From contig BDSL01000047.1 in NCBI GenBank assembly GCA_003116995.1, positions 558,001-622,000 of the forward strand: a stretch of DNA of 64,000 bases, in the 5' to 3' direction. Origin of the DNA: Yamagishiella unicocca. Lineage: Eukaryota; Chlorophyta; Chlorophyceae; Chlamydomonadales; Volvocaceae. The notes beneath the pieces were generated by a model, which was not told where the DNA came from, searched no databases, and saw only the letters and a list, made by a program, of their open reading frames with translations. Positions 44,301 through 55,127 of the stretch are shown piece after piece (position 1 is the first letter of the stretch; every line of letters starts with the position of its first letter). A program made the position numbers and the translations under genes.

Positions 44301-47300
44301 CTTCGCAACAAATCAAAATATATTCAACCGCCATTGGGTCAACGAAACGACCTGTCGTGCCGCCCTAGTCGCTACTGCACCGAGGGGGTGACGTGGCATG
44401 GCACCCCACGCCACAGACAGGGGCTCCACACCTTTCGATCGCCGCCACGATATTTCCCATACCCCTCTCTCCGTCACTTCCCCCCTCTACTCCCCCCCTC
44501 CTGTCCGAGTGCATTTTCAACCACTCGTCTGTACGCCACCCCTGCCCCGGCTGCTGTTCACCGGGGCACACAACCTCCCTTCCGCAAAGTCAACGCCCGC
44601 ACTGCACACACTCGCGTGCTCCACCCGTTTTGACCCGGTCCGGCAGCCGCATCAGTCTTGTTTGCATACGGCGCTCGTTGCTGCCCGGTCCCGCTCCTGC
44701 TGCTCCCGTACCAACCTGCATGTTCAGCTTGTTCTCGGCCGCTGTGCCCACCGAGTTCCGGTTGCGCGCTAGCAACGCCCCAGCCAGCACCTCCACGCCG
44801 TAGCCGGTAAGCGAGTTGTAGCTGAGGTCAAGCTTGCAGAGCATCGGCAGCTGCGGTAGGGCGTCCGCCAGCATCTGCGCGGCGGGGGGGGGGGGCGTGG
44901 ACGCGGGGGAAGGGGCGTGGACAAAAGGTGTGGGAGGACCATCGGGCGGAAACGAGGGGCTCTGACGCACACAGTGGCCAGCGCTGCACCGCGATGCTGC
45001 TCGTGGGCAGGGTGACCCGGTGACGCGGATACACGGGACATGGCAGCGACATGTGCCTGGGCTAATGCCGCTGCGCAGCGCATGCAAGTCGGCTGCTCGT
45101 TTTTACGTTGCGAGCGCTTTCCACGGGGAGTTCACAAGGTGAGTCCCACGGCCACCGGTACCCACATATGGCCCAGCTCCAATTTGCCACCATAACGCAC
45201 ATATTCTCAAGACATGTACAGCAGATAGCCTATAATTACATGGATGCTGAAATTTAGCTGGCTCTGGCTGCTTGCGATGAAGCACAGCGGCAGCTAGATT
45301 AGCGCTCTTGAGGATTTCAAAAGGGATATTTAGGAGTATTCTACCTGTTACGCTAACCTCTAGCAGACAGTAATGAACTTGATGTATATGCCACGTGTCT
45401 GGGAAAGAGTTAGGGAAACGAGGACTAATGCATAATGCCGACCCGCCGGCCTAAGGGCTGCAAAGTGTATTTCCCCATTGTAACCGCGGAGGTGTAGACA
45501 AGCATCGTCGGGTGTGCGCCTCATATGGTCGTCCAAGGTCTTGTATCGCCGCGTTGTTCTCCTATCTGTCCCGTCCATGGGCTCCGCCGCGCCAAGGAAT
45601 ATCGGTTTCTCCCATCCAGAAGGCTTACCCATTCTTTGGTAGCTTCAACAGTAATCGCCGATTGCCGTTGTCCTTGCCTTCGCGCCTACACTGTCCGTTG
45701 GCCTTCTATCGCCGTCTATACAGCTAACTCTGCGTCTTGTATGGCTTACAACCCTACGCGTCCCTTCAGCGCCTACGATTCCAAGCTTTTAATTTTAACG
45801 CTTCCTGTTCGGGTCACCGAAGGTATCCTATAAGGAATTTCGAGTTCCCATTGCCTCCGTACGCAACCTCCCTCGGGAGCAGCGAGCAGCAGTGCGCCAC
45901 TTCAGGGACCAGGGTCTATGTCGTGATATCAGAATATGAAGAGACCCCGCCCCTCAAGTTTCTCCCCACTTTTTATGCATACGACTATATTAGTAATGCA
46001 TAAAAAACGCGGTAACGACGCAGCTCCTGCGCACCTGCCACCTGGAACAGCTGCTCAAATCGCACCCACCTGCCCACTCACGAACCCGCTTCCCCCCCGG
46101 CCCATCATTCAGCATCCCCACCCCCACTAGCAGCCTCCCCTGCCTCTACCCACTCTTTCCCCCCCCACCATCATTCAGCATCCCCACCCCCACTAGCAGC
46201 CTCCCCTGCCTCTACCCACTCTTTCCCCCCCCCCACCCCACTCCCCCATCCCATGCTCACGCCCGTGTAACCCCTTCTACCCCTCCCCCTTCTCCTGCCC
46301 ACTCAATTCCATACACCCCCCCCCGCCCCCCCCCCCTACCCCTCCTCCCACCTCAGAACCTCTGTTCAAACCGTTTTTTCTTTCGTACACGGGTTTTCCT
46401 TGCAACCCCACCCCCACTCACCCGCGCAGCGTTGTCCGTCAGCCCCACTCCCGACAGCGACAGCTCCACCAGGCCCCGGTGCGCCATCAGCGCCTCGCCC
46501 AGCGCGCGGCTGCCGATGGGCCCCACGCCCTCTGGCGGGTCGCCGCCGCCCAGCCGCAGCACCGCCAGCGAAGTGTTGTGCAGCAGCGCCCTCGCGACCT
46601 TGCGCGCCACCACGCCGTCCAGCGGGCACCCCACCAGGCTCAGCGCGCGCAGGTTGGGGCAAGCCGTCGGCGCCGTCGGCGTGCCGGCGTTCGACGACGA
46701 CGACGACACCGGCGGCACCGACGCAAGGCCCAGCAGGAAATCCGCCACTGCGAACATGGCGCCGGCGTCGCAGGCGTAGTTGAGCGAGACGTACGACAGC
46801 GCCGGCAGCGCCGCCAGGTCGGAGAAGAGCCCGGACGTGGCGTCCGTGGCGGCGGCGGCGGCGGTGGCGGCGCCGCCGCCGCCGTCGGAGCTGCCGATGG
46901 CGGTGCTGGCGGCGCTGGGGTTGCTGCTGAGGGAGTTGAAGTCCAGGACGATCTGCTCCAGGGAAGGCAGGTGCCGGACCAGCTCGGCGAGGTAGCCCAC
47001 GTTGTGCGTGCTGATGCCGGCGTCGGTTAGGTCCAGGGAGCGCAGGCCGGGTTGGAAGGGCTGGTGCCGCTGCCGGGAGTCCGCCAGCAGTGAGTCCTGC
47101 AGCGCTGCATGGTCCACGTAGCCGTCGCTGGTACGCTCGCGGGCCATCTCCGACACGTTGACCCGCCGGGCCGCTCCGCCGCCGCCGTTGGCGCCCATCC
47201 AGTGGCTCTGCTGCTTCTGCACGCCGTACGACCCTGGCGCGGCGGGGCTGGGGGCGGCGGCGGCGCCGCCGCCGCCGTCGCCGCCCGTTGACGGGTACAG

Positions 47301-50300
47301 CAGCCGCAGCAGAGCGCGCGCGTCGCGCGCGGCCGCCGCGGCGGCGCCGAGCGGCCCGCCCTGCGCCGCCGCCGCCGCCGCCGCCGCCACGGCGGCGGCG
47401 GCGCCCGTGCCGGCCGCCGGCGGCGGCGCCTGCGGCTGCACGATGCCCCTCAGGCCCAGGTGCCGGACCCCGGCCGATAGGCATAGCGCCGCACCCAGCG
47501 CCGCCCCCGCCTCCTGCGCCAGGGTGTTGCGCCCCAGCGACAGGCTCTCCAGCCCCACCACCTCCGCGCAGCTCCGCAGGTGCGAGGCCGCCGCGTCCAG
47601 CGACCGGAACGCAGCCTGCGCCTCCGGCGTCGACAGCGGCAGCTGCAGCGGGTTGTTGGGCCCCCCCGCGGAGGCCGTGGCGGCCGCCTCCGCCTGCAGC
47701 GCCCCCCACATGCGCCGCAGCGCCTCCAGCACAGGCTGTACGACAGGGTGTACGAGCAGGCAGCCCAGCCCCGTCAGCTTGACGGGCCCGCCGGCGTTGA
47801 GCGCAGCTGCCTTCCTCGCCGCCAGCGAATGCGGCGACACGAAGGGCCCGGTGGTTCCGGCGCCTGACGGCAGCATCAACCGCCGTACCTCCGCCGCCAC
47901 CGCCGCCGGCTCCAGGGAGAGCCAGGTGCGAAGGAGCCCCGCCAGCGTCGTCGCCGCCGCCGTCTCGGCCTCGGCTCCGAAGACCGCCCGCGGCCGCGGT
48001 CGCTGCGCCACGGCGGCGGGCAGCTCGCCCTGCGGCTGCGTCCACACGCCCCGCATGCCGCCCGTGACGTCATCATTCAGCACCTGGCATAAGGCCCCCT
48101 GGATGGCGTCCACCACCCACGGCGCCACGTCCATCATGCCCGCCAGCAGCCCCATCTCCTTGCCTCCGAAACCACACTCGTCCAGGATCAGGTGGCGCAG
48201 CGACGGCATGTTGACCGGCAGCAGCGCCCCCAGCAGGGACACCCCCTCAGGGCCCAGCTTGTTGCCGGTGAGGTCCAGGACGGCCAGGCGGGCCAGGGGC
48301 TGCGGACCTGCGGTGGCGACCCACGGGACGGCGCTGTCAGCGTGGGCACGGCGATGTCGAGCCGGGGGGTTGTGCTTGGTTAGCCCCCTTCCACTCCCTC
48401 CCTCCCTGCCTCCCTCCCTCCCTCCCTGCCTCCCTCCCTGCCTGCCTCCCTCCCTCCCTGCCTCCCTCCCTCCCTCCCTGCCTGCCTTCCTCTCTGCCCA
48501 TGTGTCCGAAACCTATAAAACGCCGGCTAGTTCCTGCCCTCCGTTTCCTATGTCGTGTAACCGGGTCTCCTCGCCATCCCCGCTTCTGGGCAGGTTTTAC
48601 TTTTCAGTGCCGACCCATGGGTCCTCTCATCGCGGCCGCCCTCCTATATCTTTGGCAAGCCGCGCCTCCCCTCCGTCTACTCGCCGGCTATCGCTTCTTG
48701 GACCACCATCCTCATCGCCGTTGGTTTGTCGGCCATGGATTCTCGGATATTTACAATTCTATCCCCCCCTTCTGCGAGTCAGTTTTCGCGGCCGTCAAGT
48801 TCGCGGCCGTCAACCCATGTCCAACAGCCTGCGCGCGCGTCCAGGCTGTGCACCAGCTACATTTCCCATGTCGAGTTACCGGTTCTTTCCTGTAACCCCC
48901 CCTTCGCGGACTCTCCTTGAACCCCCCTCCTGCAGCGGCGCCCGACCTCCTCACCTGTCGCCCTGGCGTTCATGAGGCTGTGCACCAGTGTCCGCAAGCC
49001 CCCGCCGCTCAGCCCACACCAGCACAGCCGCAGCTCCTCCAGGTTGGACGAGTGCAGCAGCGCCGCCGCCAGCGACCCCGCGTTCCCGCCGCCGGCCCCG
49101 CCGCCGTGGTTGCTCGCCTCCGGGGAGAGCGTCGGCCGCCGGGGCGCCGTACTCACACGCAGGTTCGCCCCACTGAGGTTCATGACCCGCGGGCCACCGC
49201 CGTACCCCGGCTGCCGCGACGCCGCCGCCAGCGCCGCCAGCACCTCCGAGTCAACCGAGTTGCCGGACAGATCCAGCTCGTCGGCTGTCGTACCGCCGCC
49301 GCCGCCGCTGCCGCCGCCGGCGCCCGTCCGTTGACCCACCAGCACCGGCATCAGCGACGCCAGCGACGCCTCGTCGAGCTGAGTGCCCGTAAGGCCTACA
49401 TGGGTCAGGCCGCCGCCGGCGCGGAGCGTTACAGCCAGCGCCTCGGCCGTGGCGGCGCCCAGGCCGAGATTGCCGCTGAGGTCCAGGGAGGTCAGACTGC
49501 CCGGGTAGTCGCGCAGTACGGCAACGATCGCCGCCGCGCCCTTGTCCGTTAGTTGGTTGCGGTCTAGGCCTAGGGTACGCAGCCCCGCTGGCGGCGGCGG
49601 CGGCGGCGGCGTGCCGCCGTTACCGTCGCCGCCGTTGCGAGCCGGCGACGGCGAGCGGCCGCGGCCGCCGGCGGCGGCCGCGGCCGCCCGCCGCATGACA
49701 GTGGCGAAGTCCGCGGTGATGGCGTCCTCGATACCGTTGCCTCCCAGCAGCAGCGCCGTGATGGAGGGGCACGACGACACCGCCGCCAGCACCTCCACCG
49801 CCGCCGCCGTACCCAGGGCGCAGTCGCTCAGGTCCACTCGTGTCAGCATCAGCAGCGTCATGGACGTGCCGTACAACGTCGGCGGCGGCGCGCCGCCGCC
49901 GCTATCCTGCGGGTGCTGCTCGCGCCGCCGCGCCGCCGCCGCCGCCGCCGCGCCTCCCACGTCGCGGATCATGCACGCCACGGCGACGCCGCCCCGCGGA
50001 CCCACCACCACCGGCCCCTGGCCTGCCAGCTCCAGGGATGTCGACGGCGGCAGGGCGCCGCGGCGCGGGCGCGGTCTGCCCTCCCGGTCGAACTCGCGCG
50101 CCTCCTCCTGCGCCAGCAGCGGCACCAGCAGCGGCACCAGCTCCTCCGGGGCGGAGCGCAGCCAGTCGGGCATGGTGCACAGCATCGGCCACGACTCCAG
50201 CACCTGCAGGGAGGCGCATGAAAACCGTTTACGCGACAGGGACAGGACAGTTGGCGCATGGTCGTCGGACACCGATTTGGAGGGGAGGGGAGGGAGGGGC

Positions 50301-53124
50301 GCGGAGAGTAGAGAATACAGAGCCGAACTGGTTGTTGATGTTGTAAGGCGGCATGTCAGCGCCCTCCAGTTGTGTCACCTATCCCCGGACCAAACCCGGG
50401 CGTGCCGACTTCCAAGCTGCTGCTGCTGCTGCTCCGGCCGTACACCCGCCAGCCCGATCCCGGCCCAGCCGCCCACCTGGCTCGCTCGCTCGACCGCGGC
50501 CTCCTGCCAGTTGTACGGCTTGGCTGACAGGCGCCCCCGGAGCAGCGCTGCCTCCAGGGCGGCCATGGAGCGGATGTTGCCATCCATCAGGGAGGCGGCG
50601 CGCCTGAGGTGAGGTTTCGGAGCAGCCGCGGCAGCCAAAAGGCCCGCCCCCAGACAGCAGGTTACCGTACAGCGTGGCATGGACAACTGACACGGAAGCA
50701 AGGCTGTGTGGAGCCCTGGACTGGGCTGGGCTGGGCAGGCAGCCTGTTTACGCTGGCAGCCTGGCGTACGGTTTATTACTTTATTTAGAGGTAAGGTGCA
50801 ACTTCACGACCACAGACCTCCCGAGTCCCGATATCATCCGGAGGGTGATGTCGGACCCCCTGCGCAAGGAGCCCCGGCTCCCCGGGAACGACCCCTCCCC
50901 GCATGTACGAGGACGCAGCAGCAGCAGCAGGAGCAGCGGAAGCAGCAGCAGGAGCAGCGGAAGCAGCAGCAGCAGGAGCGGAAGCAGCAGCAGCAGGAGC
51001 GGCAGCAGCAGCAGCAGCAGCGGCAGCAGCAGCGGACACTCACTTTGACAGCCCAGCCACCCGCAGCACCTCCCGCAGCCGCCTCTCCTCGCTCTCCGCC
51101 TCCGCGGCGCTCGGGCCGCCGCCGCCCTCCGCGGCCCCGGCCGCTATCGAGTCCACCAGCCGCAGAAGCTCACGCTGGTATCCCGCGAAGCCGTCTGAAC
51201 GGGCGCAGGAGCAGGCGGGGCGCGCAGGGGGGGTTACGGTGGTGGGTCGGCTGGGATTGGTGGGATTGGTGGGTTTGGTGGGTCGGCTGGGATTGGTGGG
51301 TCGGCTGGGATTGGTGGGTTTGGTGGGTCGGCTGGGATTGGTGGGTTTGGTGGGTCGGCTGGGATTGGTGGGTTTGGTGGGTCGGCTGGGATTGGTGGGT
51401 CGGCTGGGATTGGTGGGTTTGGTGGGTCGGCTGGGATTGGTGGGTTTGGTGGGTCGGCTGGGATTGGTGGGTTTGATGGGTCGGCTGGGATTGGTGGGTT
51501 TGGTGGGTCGGCTGGGATTGGTGGGTTTGATGGGATTCGCGCGCGGGTGTGTGTCCGGGTCCGGGTCCGGGGTAAGGGTAGGGGAGCTCCGGGGCGCGGG
51601 GCAGGGGTTGAGAGCAAACCCACGGGTCGGCACATGAAAGTAAGCCCGATTAGGAAACGTTTCGGGCTGGGGGGAGCGTCAGAGCCGAGCCCCGCACAGG
51701 AGATGCCGCAGTAGTGCTAGGCGACAAGATGACGACGGCTCGGGCGCAGACTGAAACGAAAACTCCCCTATTGACATCATCCTCGTCAAGCTACCCCTTC
51801 TACGCGACTGTGGGTCCCGCCCACACCCGCACCCGTGGGCCCCGCTCCCGCCCCGGCCCCGCCCCCACCTCCGCCCTTGAACACCAGCACCCCGGGCGCG
51901 CGAGCCACCGCCGACAGCTCCTCTGGGCTCCAGGCCGGGGGCCCGTCCACGTCCGTCGTGAGGTCGCGCATCTTCGCAAGCGCCGGCAACGGGTTCTGGC
52001 CGCAGTACGACGCGTGTACGACAGCCACCAGCGGCTTGTCGTGCTGCAGGGCTAGCTTCACCTGGGAGGTGGTTGGGAGGGTGTGAGGAAAACCGCGTTA
52101 GGACGGTTCGGCCGGTTGCGGTTGGGGTTGTTGGTGGGTCGAGCGGGGCGGCGGGGTCGTGGGCGTCGGATAGACTATTGAGGCGACACTATTGAGGTCG
52201 GGGGTGAGGGAGGAGGAAGCGTGATGTGGGTTTTGGCGGGTTTTGCCCCAGGCGGGTTTTGCCCCGGGCGGGTTTTGACCCAGGCGGGTTTTGGCAGCCA
52301 GGCGGGAGTAGGGGCGACTGGGAGCCTGGGGCACAGCTGTGTCGGATGATGCGGAGGCGCTACCAGCTGTGCCGGATGATGCGGGGGCGCTACCAGCTGA
52401 AGGCGTTCGATACTCCGGTTGCAGTTGGCCGCTCGTTTTACGGACTGTTGAGGTGTTGGAGCTCGTACGGGGCGACGCACACGTGTGACAAGGCACCCGC
52501 GGTCCCAACAGCTGCACGCCTGCCCCTTCGCCACCCAGGTTCAAGCCTTTGCTCCGACACGTCAACTTAGGCGATCCAACCGCCCAGCCCACCCCAGCCC
52601 CGCGGGTTTCCCTCGAACCCCAGCCCCGCCCAGCCCACCAGCCCGGGACTCGGCGGGGCCCGGCCGCAGCCTAGCGGCCCCCACCGCCCTCCCAGGTCAC
52701 GTCAGTCAAGTTCCGACCCCACCTCTTTCAGCGCCCTGTTCCCGTGCGGCTTATTCGCGAGGCCGTGATAGAAACCCGGCGTTACGAGCATGATGACGCA
52801 GCTGCTCTCCTTGATCAGAGCATCCACGTCGTTCAGCTTTGTGTGATGCCGCGCATCGTGCAGCACGGGACGCCCCATGGCGTCCAGCTCCGCAGCCAGC
52901 TCCACAGCCCAGTCACTGCCCTCCGGCCATTTGCATGAAACGAATGGCGGCCTCCGGGGCGCCTCCGATGGCTCCTTTTGCGGCTGGGTTTCCTCCGTCG
53001 TTAGAGGTATCAGTTCCAGCGGTTGCTCGGGAGTCTCATCCGACGGGGCTTCCGCTGCGGTAGGTGGGTCGTCGCGGTATGTAAATGACGGGCTGCTCCC
53101 GCCCGAATTGTCTTCCTCCGCCAT
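41316..53124 (-). CDS. TIR-like domain plus leucine-rich-repeat protein, very large (9 exons)
   Basis: Exons in order: 53124-52723, 52061-51869, 51194-51044, 50603-50477, 50203-48955, 48307-46422, 44874-44716, 44167-43103, 42677-41316. All phases agree, giving about 2197 residues. Residues 60-198 look TIR-like: PFVSCKW, an alternating fold with SSCVIMLVTPGFY, then E134 before VKLALQHDKPLVAVVH, where TIR enzymes place a catalytic Glu. Residues 292-1400 carry ribonuclease-inhibitor-type LRRs (LRTLGLDRNQLTDKGAAAI, LTSLDLSGN, LEELRLCWCGL, LVELSLSGVGLTDNAAR), and the repeat spacing continues exactly across three introns. No nucleotide-binding domain lies between. The tail is Gly/Ala/Ser- and acid-rich and contains a duplicated SEHL...CH...W...MQ motif. 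Possible roles are an innate sensor or a scaffold. The TIR call rests on pattern only. Confidence 0.8.
46381..46407 (-). repeat. Family I end next to a donor in the TIR-LRR gene
   Basis: The minus strand reads GTGAGTGGGG (donor), a short G-rich stretch, then GCAAGGAAAACCCGTGTACG, starting about 14 nt into the intron. No matching opposite end was found in the same intron. Confidence 0.65.
48540..48905 (-). repeat. Two family II copies in a TIR-LRR intron
   Basis: 48828-48905 on the plus strand reads CGTCCAGGCTGTGCACCAGC, TTTCCCATGTCGAGTTACCG and TTCCTGTAACCCCC. 48545-48570 is a shorter copy (TATGTCGTGTAACCGGGTCT). Both have the same orientation as the host gene. Confidence 0.7.
50214..50280 (+). 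repeat. Family II copy at an acceptor side of a TIR-LRR intron
   Basis: AAAACCGTTTACGCGACAGG, then GACAGTTGGCGCATGGTCGT and CGGACACC; its end is about 15 nt from the acceptor of the exon starting at 50203. It matches 20122-20165 in MCM5 almost base for base. Confidence 0.75.
51235..51540. repeat. 27-bp minisatellite in a TIR-LRR intron
   Basis: Tandem GGGTCGGCTGGGATTGGT units, mostly followed by GGGTTTGGT, about 11-12 copies, inside the intron between exons 2 and 3 of the minus-strand gene. It makes long spurious Trp/Gly ORFs. Confidence 0.85.
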
Positions 53125-55127
53125 AATTATGTGCAGAGTTTAATTTGCGCCGTAATATGAGGGTCCAACTGTGTTCTCCGCCTTGCGGCGTTAACTGAGG
53201 GGCATTGACGCAAGGTGAAGCAATGAAATCCAGGTCAACTTGTCAACAATATGCATAGGCATGGATAGTGTATTGTTTCCGGATATTACGCCTTGAACGC
53301 GGCAACGAGCGGTGTAGACAACGATGGAACATATATGCCGTACAAACAGCGTGAACATCGCCAAAACACCAAACATCTGAGGTAACCTGTGCTGTTGTGC
53401 ACACTTCGGTATCAAACGTAACAGCTACATGCGCACGTTTTCAATAGCGCTCACGGACGCGCAATGGCCAGTATGCTAACGTGGAAGTCGCCTTGCCACC
53501 CACATCTCTTTTTGCCGCCGCTTGCTAGTAAATGCGGCGCTTGCACGTACGAAGGTTTTATAAACAGCACGCGCAAGCCTGATCAGGGCTGCCAAGAGCA
53601 CGCTCCGGAAACTCATGGCTAGGTTGCCCTTGAGCCAGCTAGGAGTTACATCTACATCAGCTAGGCACTGGCGCACGCGTATGACCCTCTCCACCACTCC
53701 CGAACCCCCCACCGCAGCGAACCATCACATGAACCCGTACACCACATCACCCTTAGAGGACAACACAAATTGAGCCAGGCCAGGCCTTCACTTCTTCCAC
53801 CACCCACCCGCCATTGGCTGCGATCCTCTACTGGTGTCCCTTCCGACCCCCTAAGCCACCAGCCGGCTGCCTTGCCCGCCCCTCAGCCGCCTGCCGCCTT
53901 CGCCCCAGCCCGCCTCGAATCTTATGCCCATCACGGTACCGCAACACGACACCGCACCGCTTATCGTCGACTGTTAGGGGCGCAGGGGAGACACCTGGAG
54001 ACACGGAGAAATATCCTCAAGGGGAGACACGGAGGGACATCGCTTGGGACGCGGCGGCGCATCACCTGGGTCGGGGGCTGCACCACCACAGACCTCTCGC
54101 TACCCTGTTCGGCGAGCTTGCTGGTCTCAACGGCTGCGCTAAAGCGACGGCACCTGGTTTCGGAGGCGCCGACTCAGCTAACACCCAGCCCAGCGACGCG
54201 AGCGATCGCGGCGGGGGGCTGTACCTGGGTTGCAAGCGGACACAGCGGTGGTATGGTGTACGGCGGGTAGCGCCTCTTTTATCCTGCCGGCGACTGCACC
54301 AAAATTTCCCTGATCGTCTTTTCGCTTGTCAGTGCCGGCCCGCCGGTTTCCTCTCATACCTAGCTGCTGACGGAACCGTGCCCCGTCCAAGCAAGCGGCT
54401 GTGGGGCCTCACGGCTACCCGATCCACATTACACGATGCCATCAGCGCTGCCTCCCCCTTCCACCCGCGCTGCCTCGCCCTCCCAGGCCCGCCAGCCCAT
54501 GATGCAGCAGCAGGCCAGCAGAGGGCAAGAATAGGACGGCACCCGCTTTGCTTTGCGTCGAAGCCATCCCGCGACAGAAAGCACTCGCGCTGCTCTGCCA
54601 AACACTGCGGAATCGTCCAATAACGCAAAAGGAAAACGGAAAACGGAAAACGTGGCATATCGTGTACAGCGTCCTGCGACCGACGCTTCTTCCGTAGCGC
54701 CGGGGACATGCCTTTGCAGCGGGCATCAAAGCACCGCTGGCCTGATACATACATCTTGGTTGTGCGTACTGCAACACGGTACGGTACGCCACGGCAGCCC
54801 GCGGGACGAGCACGCACGACAACCTGCCGCGAGACGAGATGTACGGCCGGCCGTCTGCACCGATCGCCAAGACCAGGCCCCTAACCCTAAAACCCTAAAA
54901 CCCGAATACAAGATGAAACCGGACCGATATATGCACCACTGCCGGCACCAGCCGCACCAGCCCTATCCCTGTGGACCTCCCCCCGTCCCCAACTTGACAC
55001 GGACCCTGCCCAGCATTCACATGCCCCTACCTGTGGACCCTGACAACGACCTAACTGCCCAACGACCTAACCGTCCAAGGACCCACCGCCAACGACCTCG
55101 CGCGCTTCTCTGCTCCGACTGGCTGCT
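53125..55127. other. Intergenic region between the TIR-LRR gene and the DEAD-box gene
   Basis: The left part is the upstream flank of the TIR-LRR gene and the right part the 3' flank of the DEAD-box gene (TTACA, the minus-strand TGTAA, at 54429-54433). ORFs such as 53476-53712 (minus) and 53814-54623 (plus) show no domain or splice evidence and are not called. A telomere-like tract sits at 54880-54904. Confidence 0.45.
54880..54904 (-). repeat. Interstitial telomere-like tract
   Basis: The plus strand reads CCCTAA followed by CCCTAAAACCCTAAAACCC, that is about two and a half units of CCCTAAAA, the complement of the Chlamydomonas telomere unit TTTTAGGG. Confidence 0.75.

Noticed and set aside
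47158..48975. 605-codon plus-strand ORF
   Set aside because: Antisense shadow of the LRR exon (48307-46422), which has clear repeat structure on the minus strand.
52098..52592. 164-codon minus-strand ORF between TIR-LRR exons 1 and 2
   Set aside because: It overlaps short tandem repeats (GGCGGGTTTTGCCCC) and breaks the TIR-like continuity (ALKE | VKLALQHDKPL), so it is intron.
53476..53712. 78-codon minus-strand ORF in the TIR-LRR / DEAD-box intergenic region
   Set aside because: No domain, no splice partner and no conserved neighbour; the length is expected by chance in GC-rich DNA.
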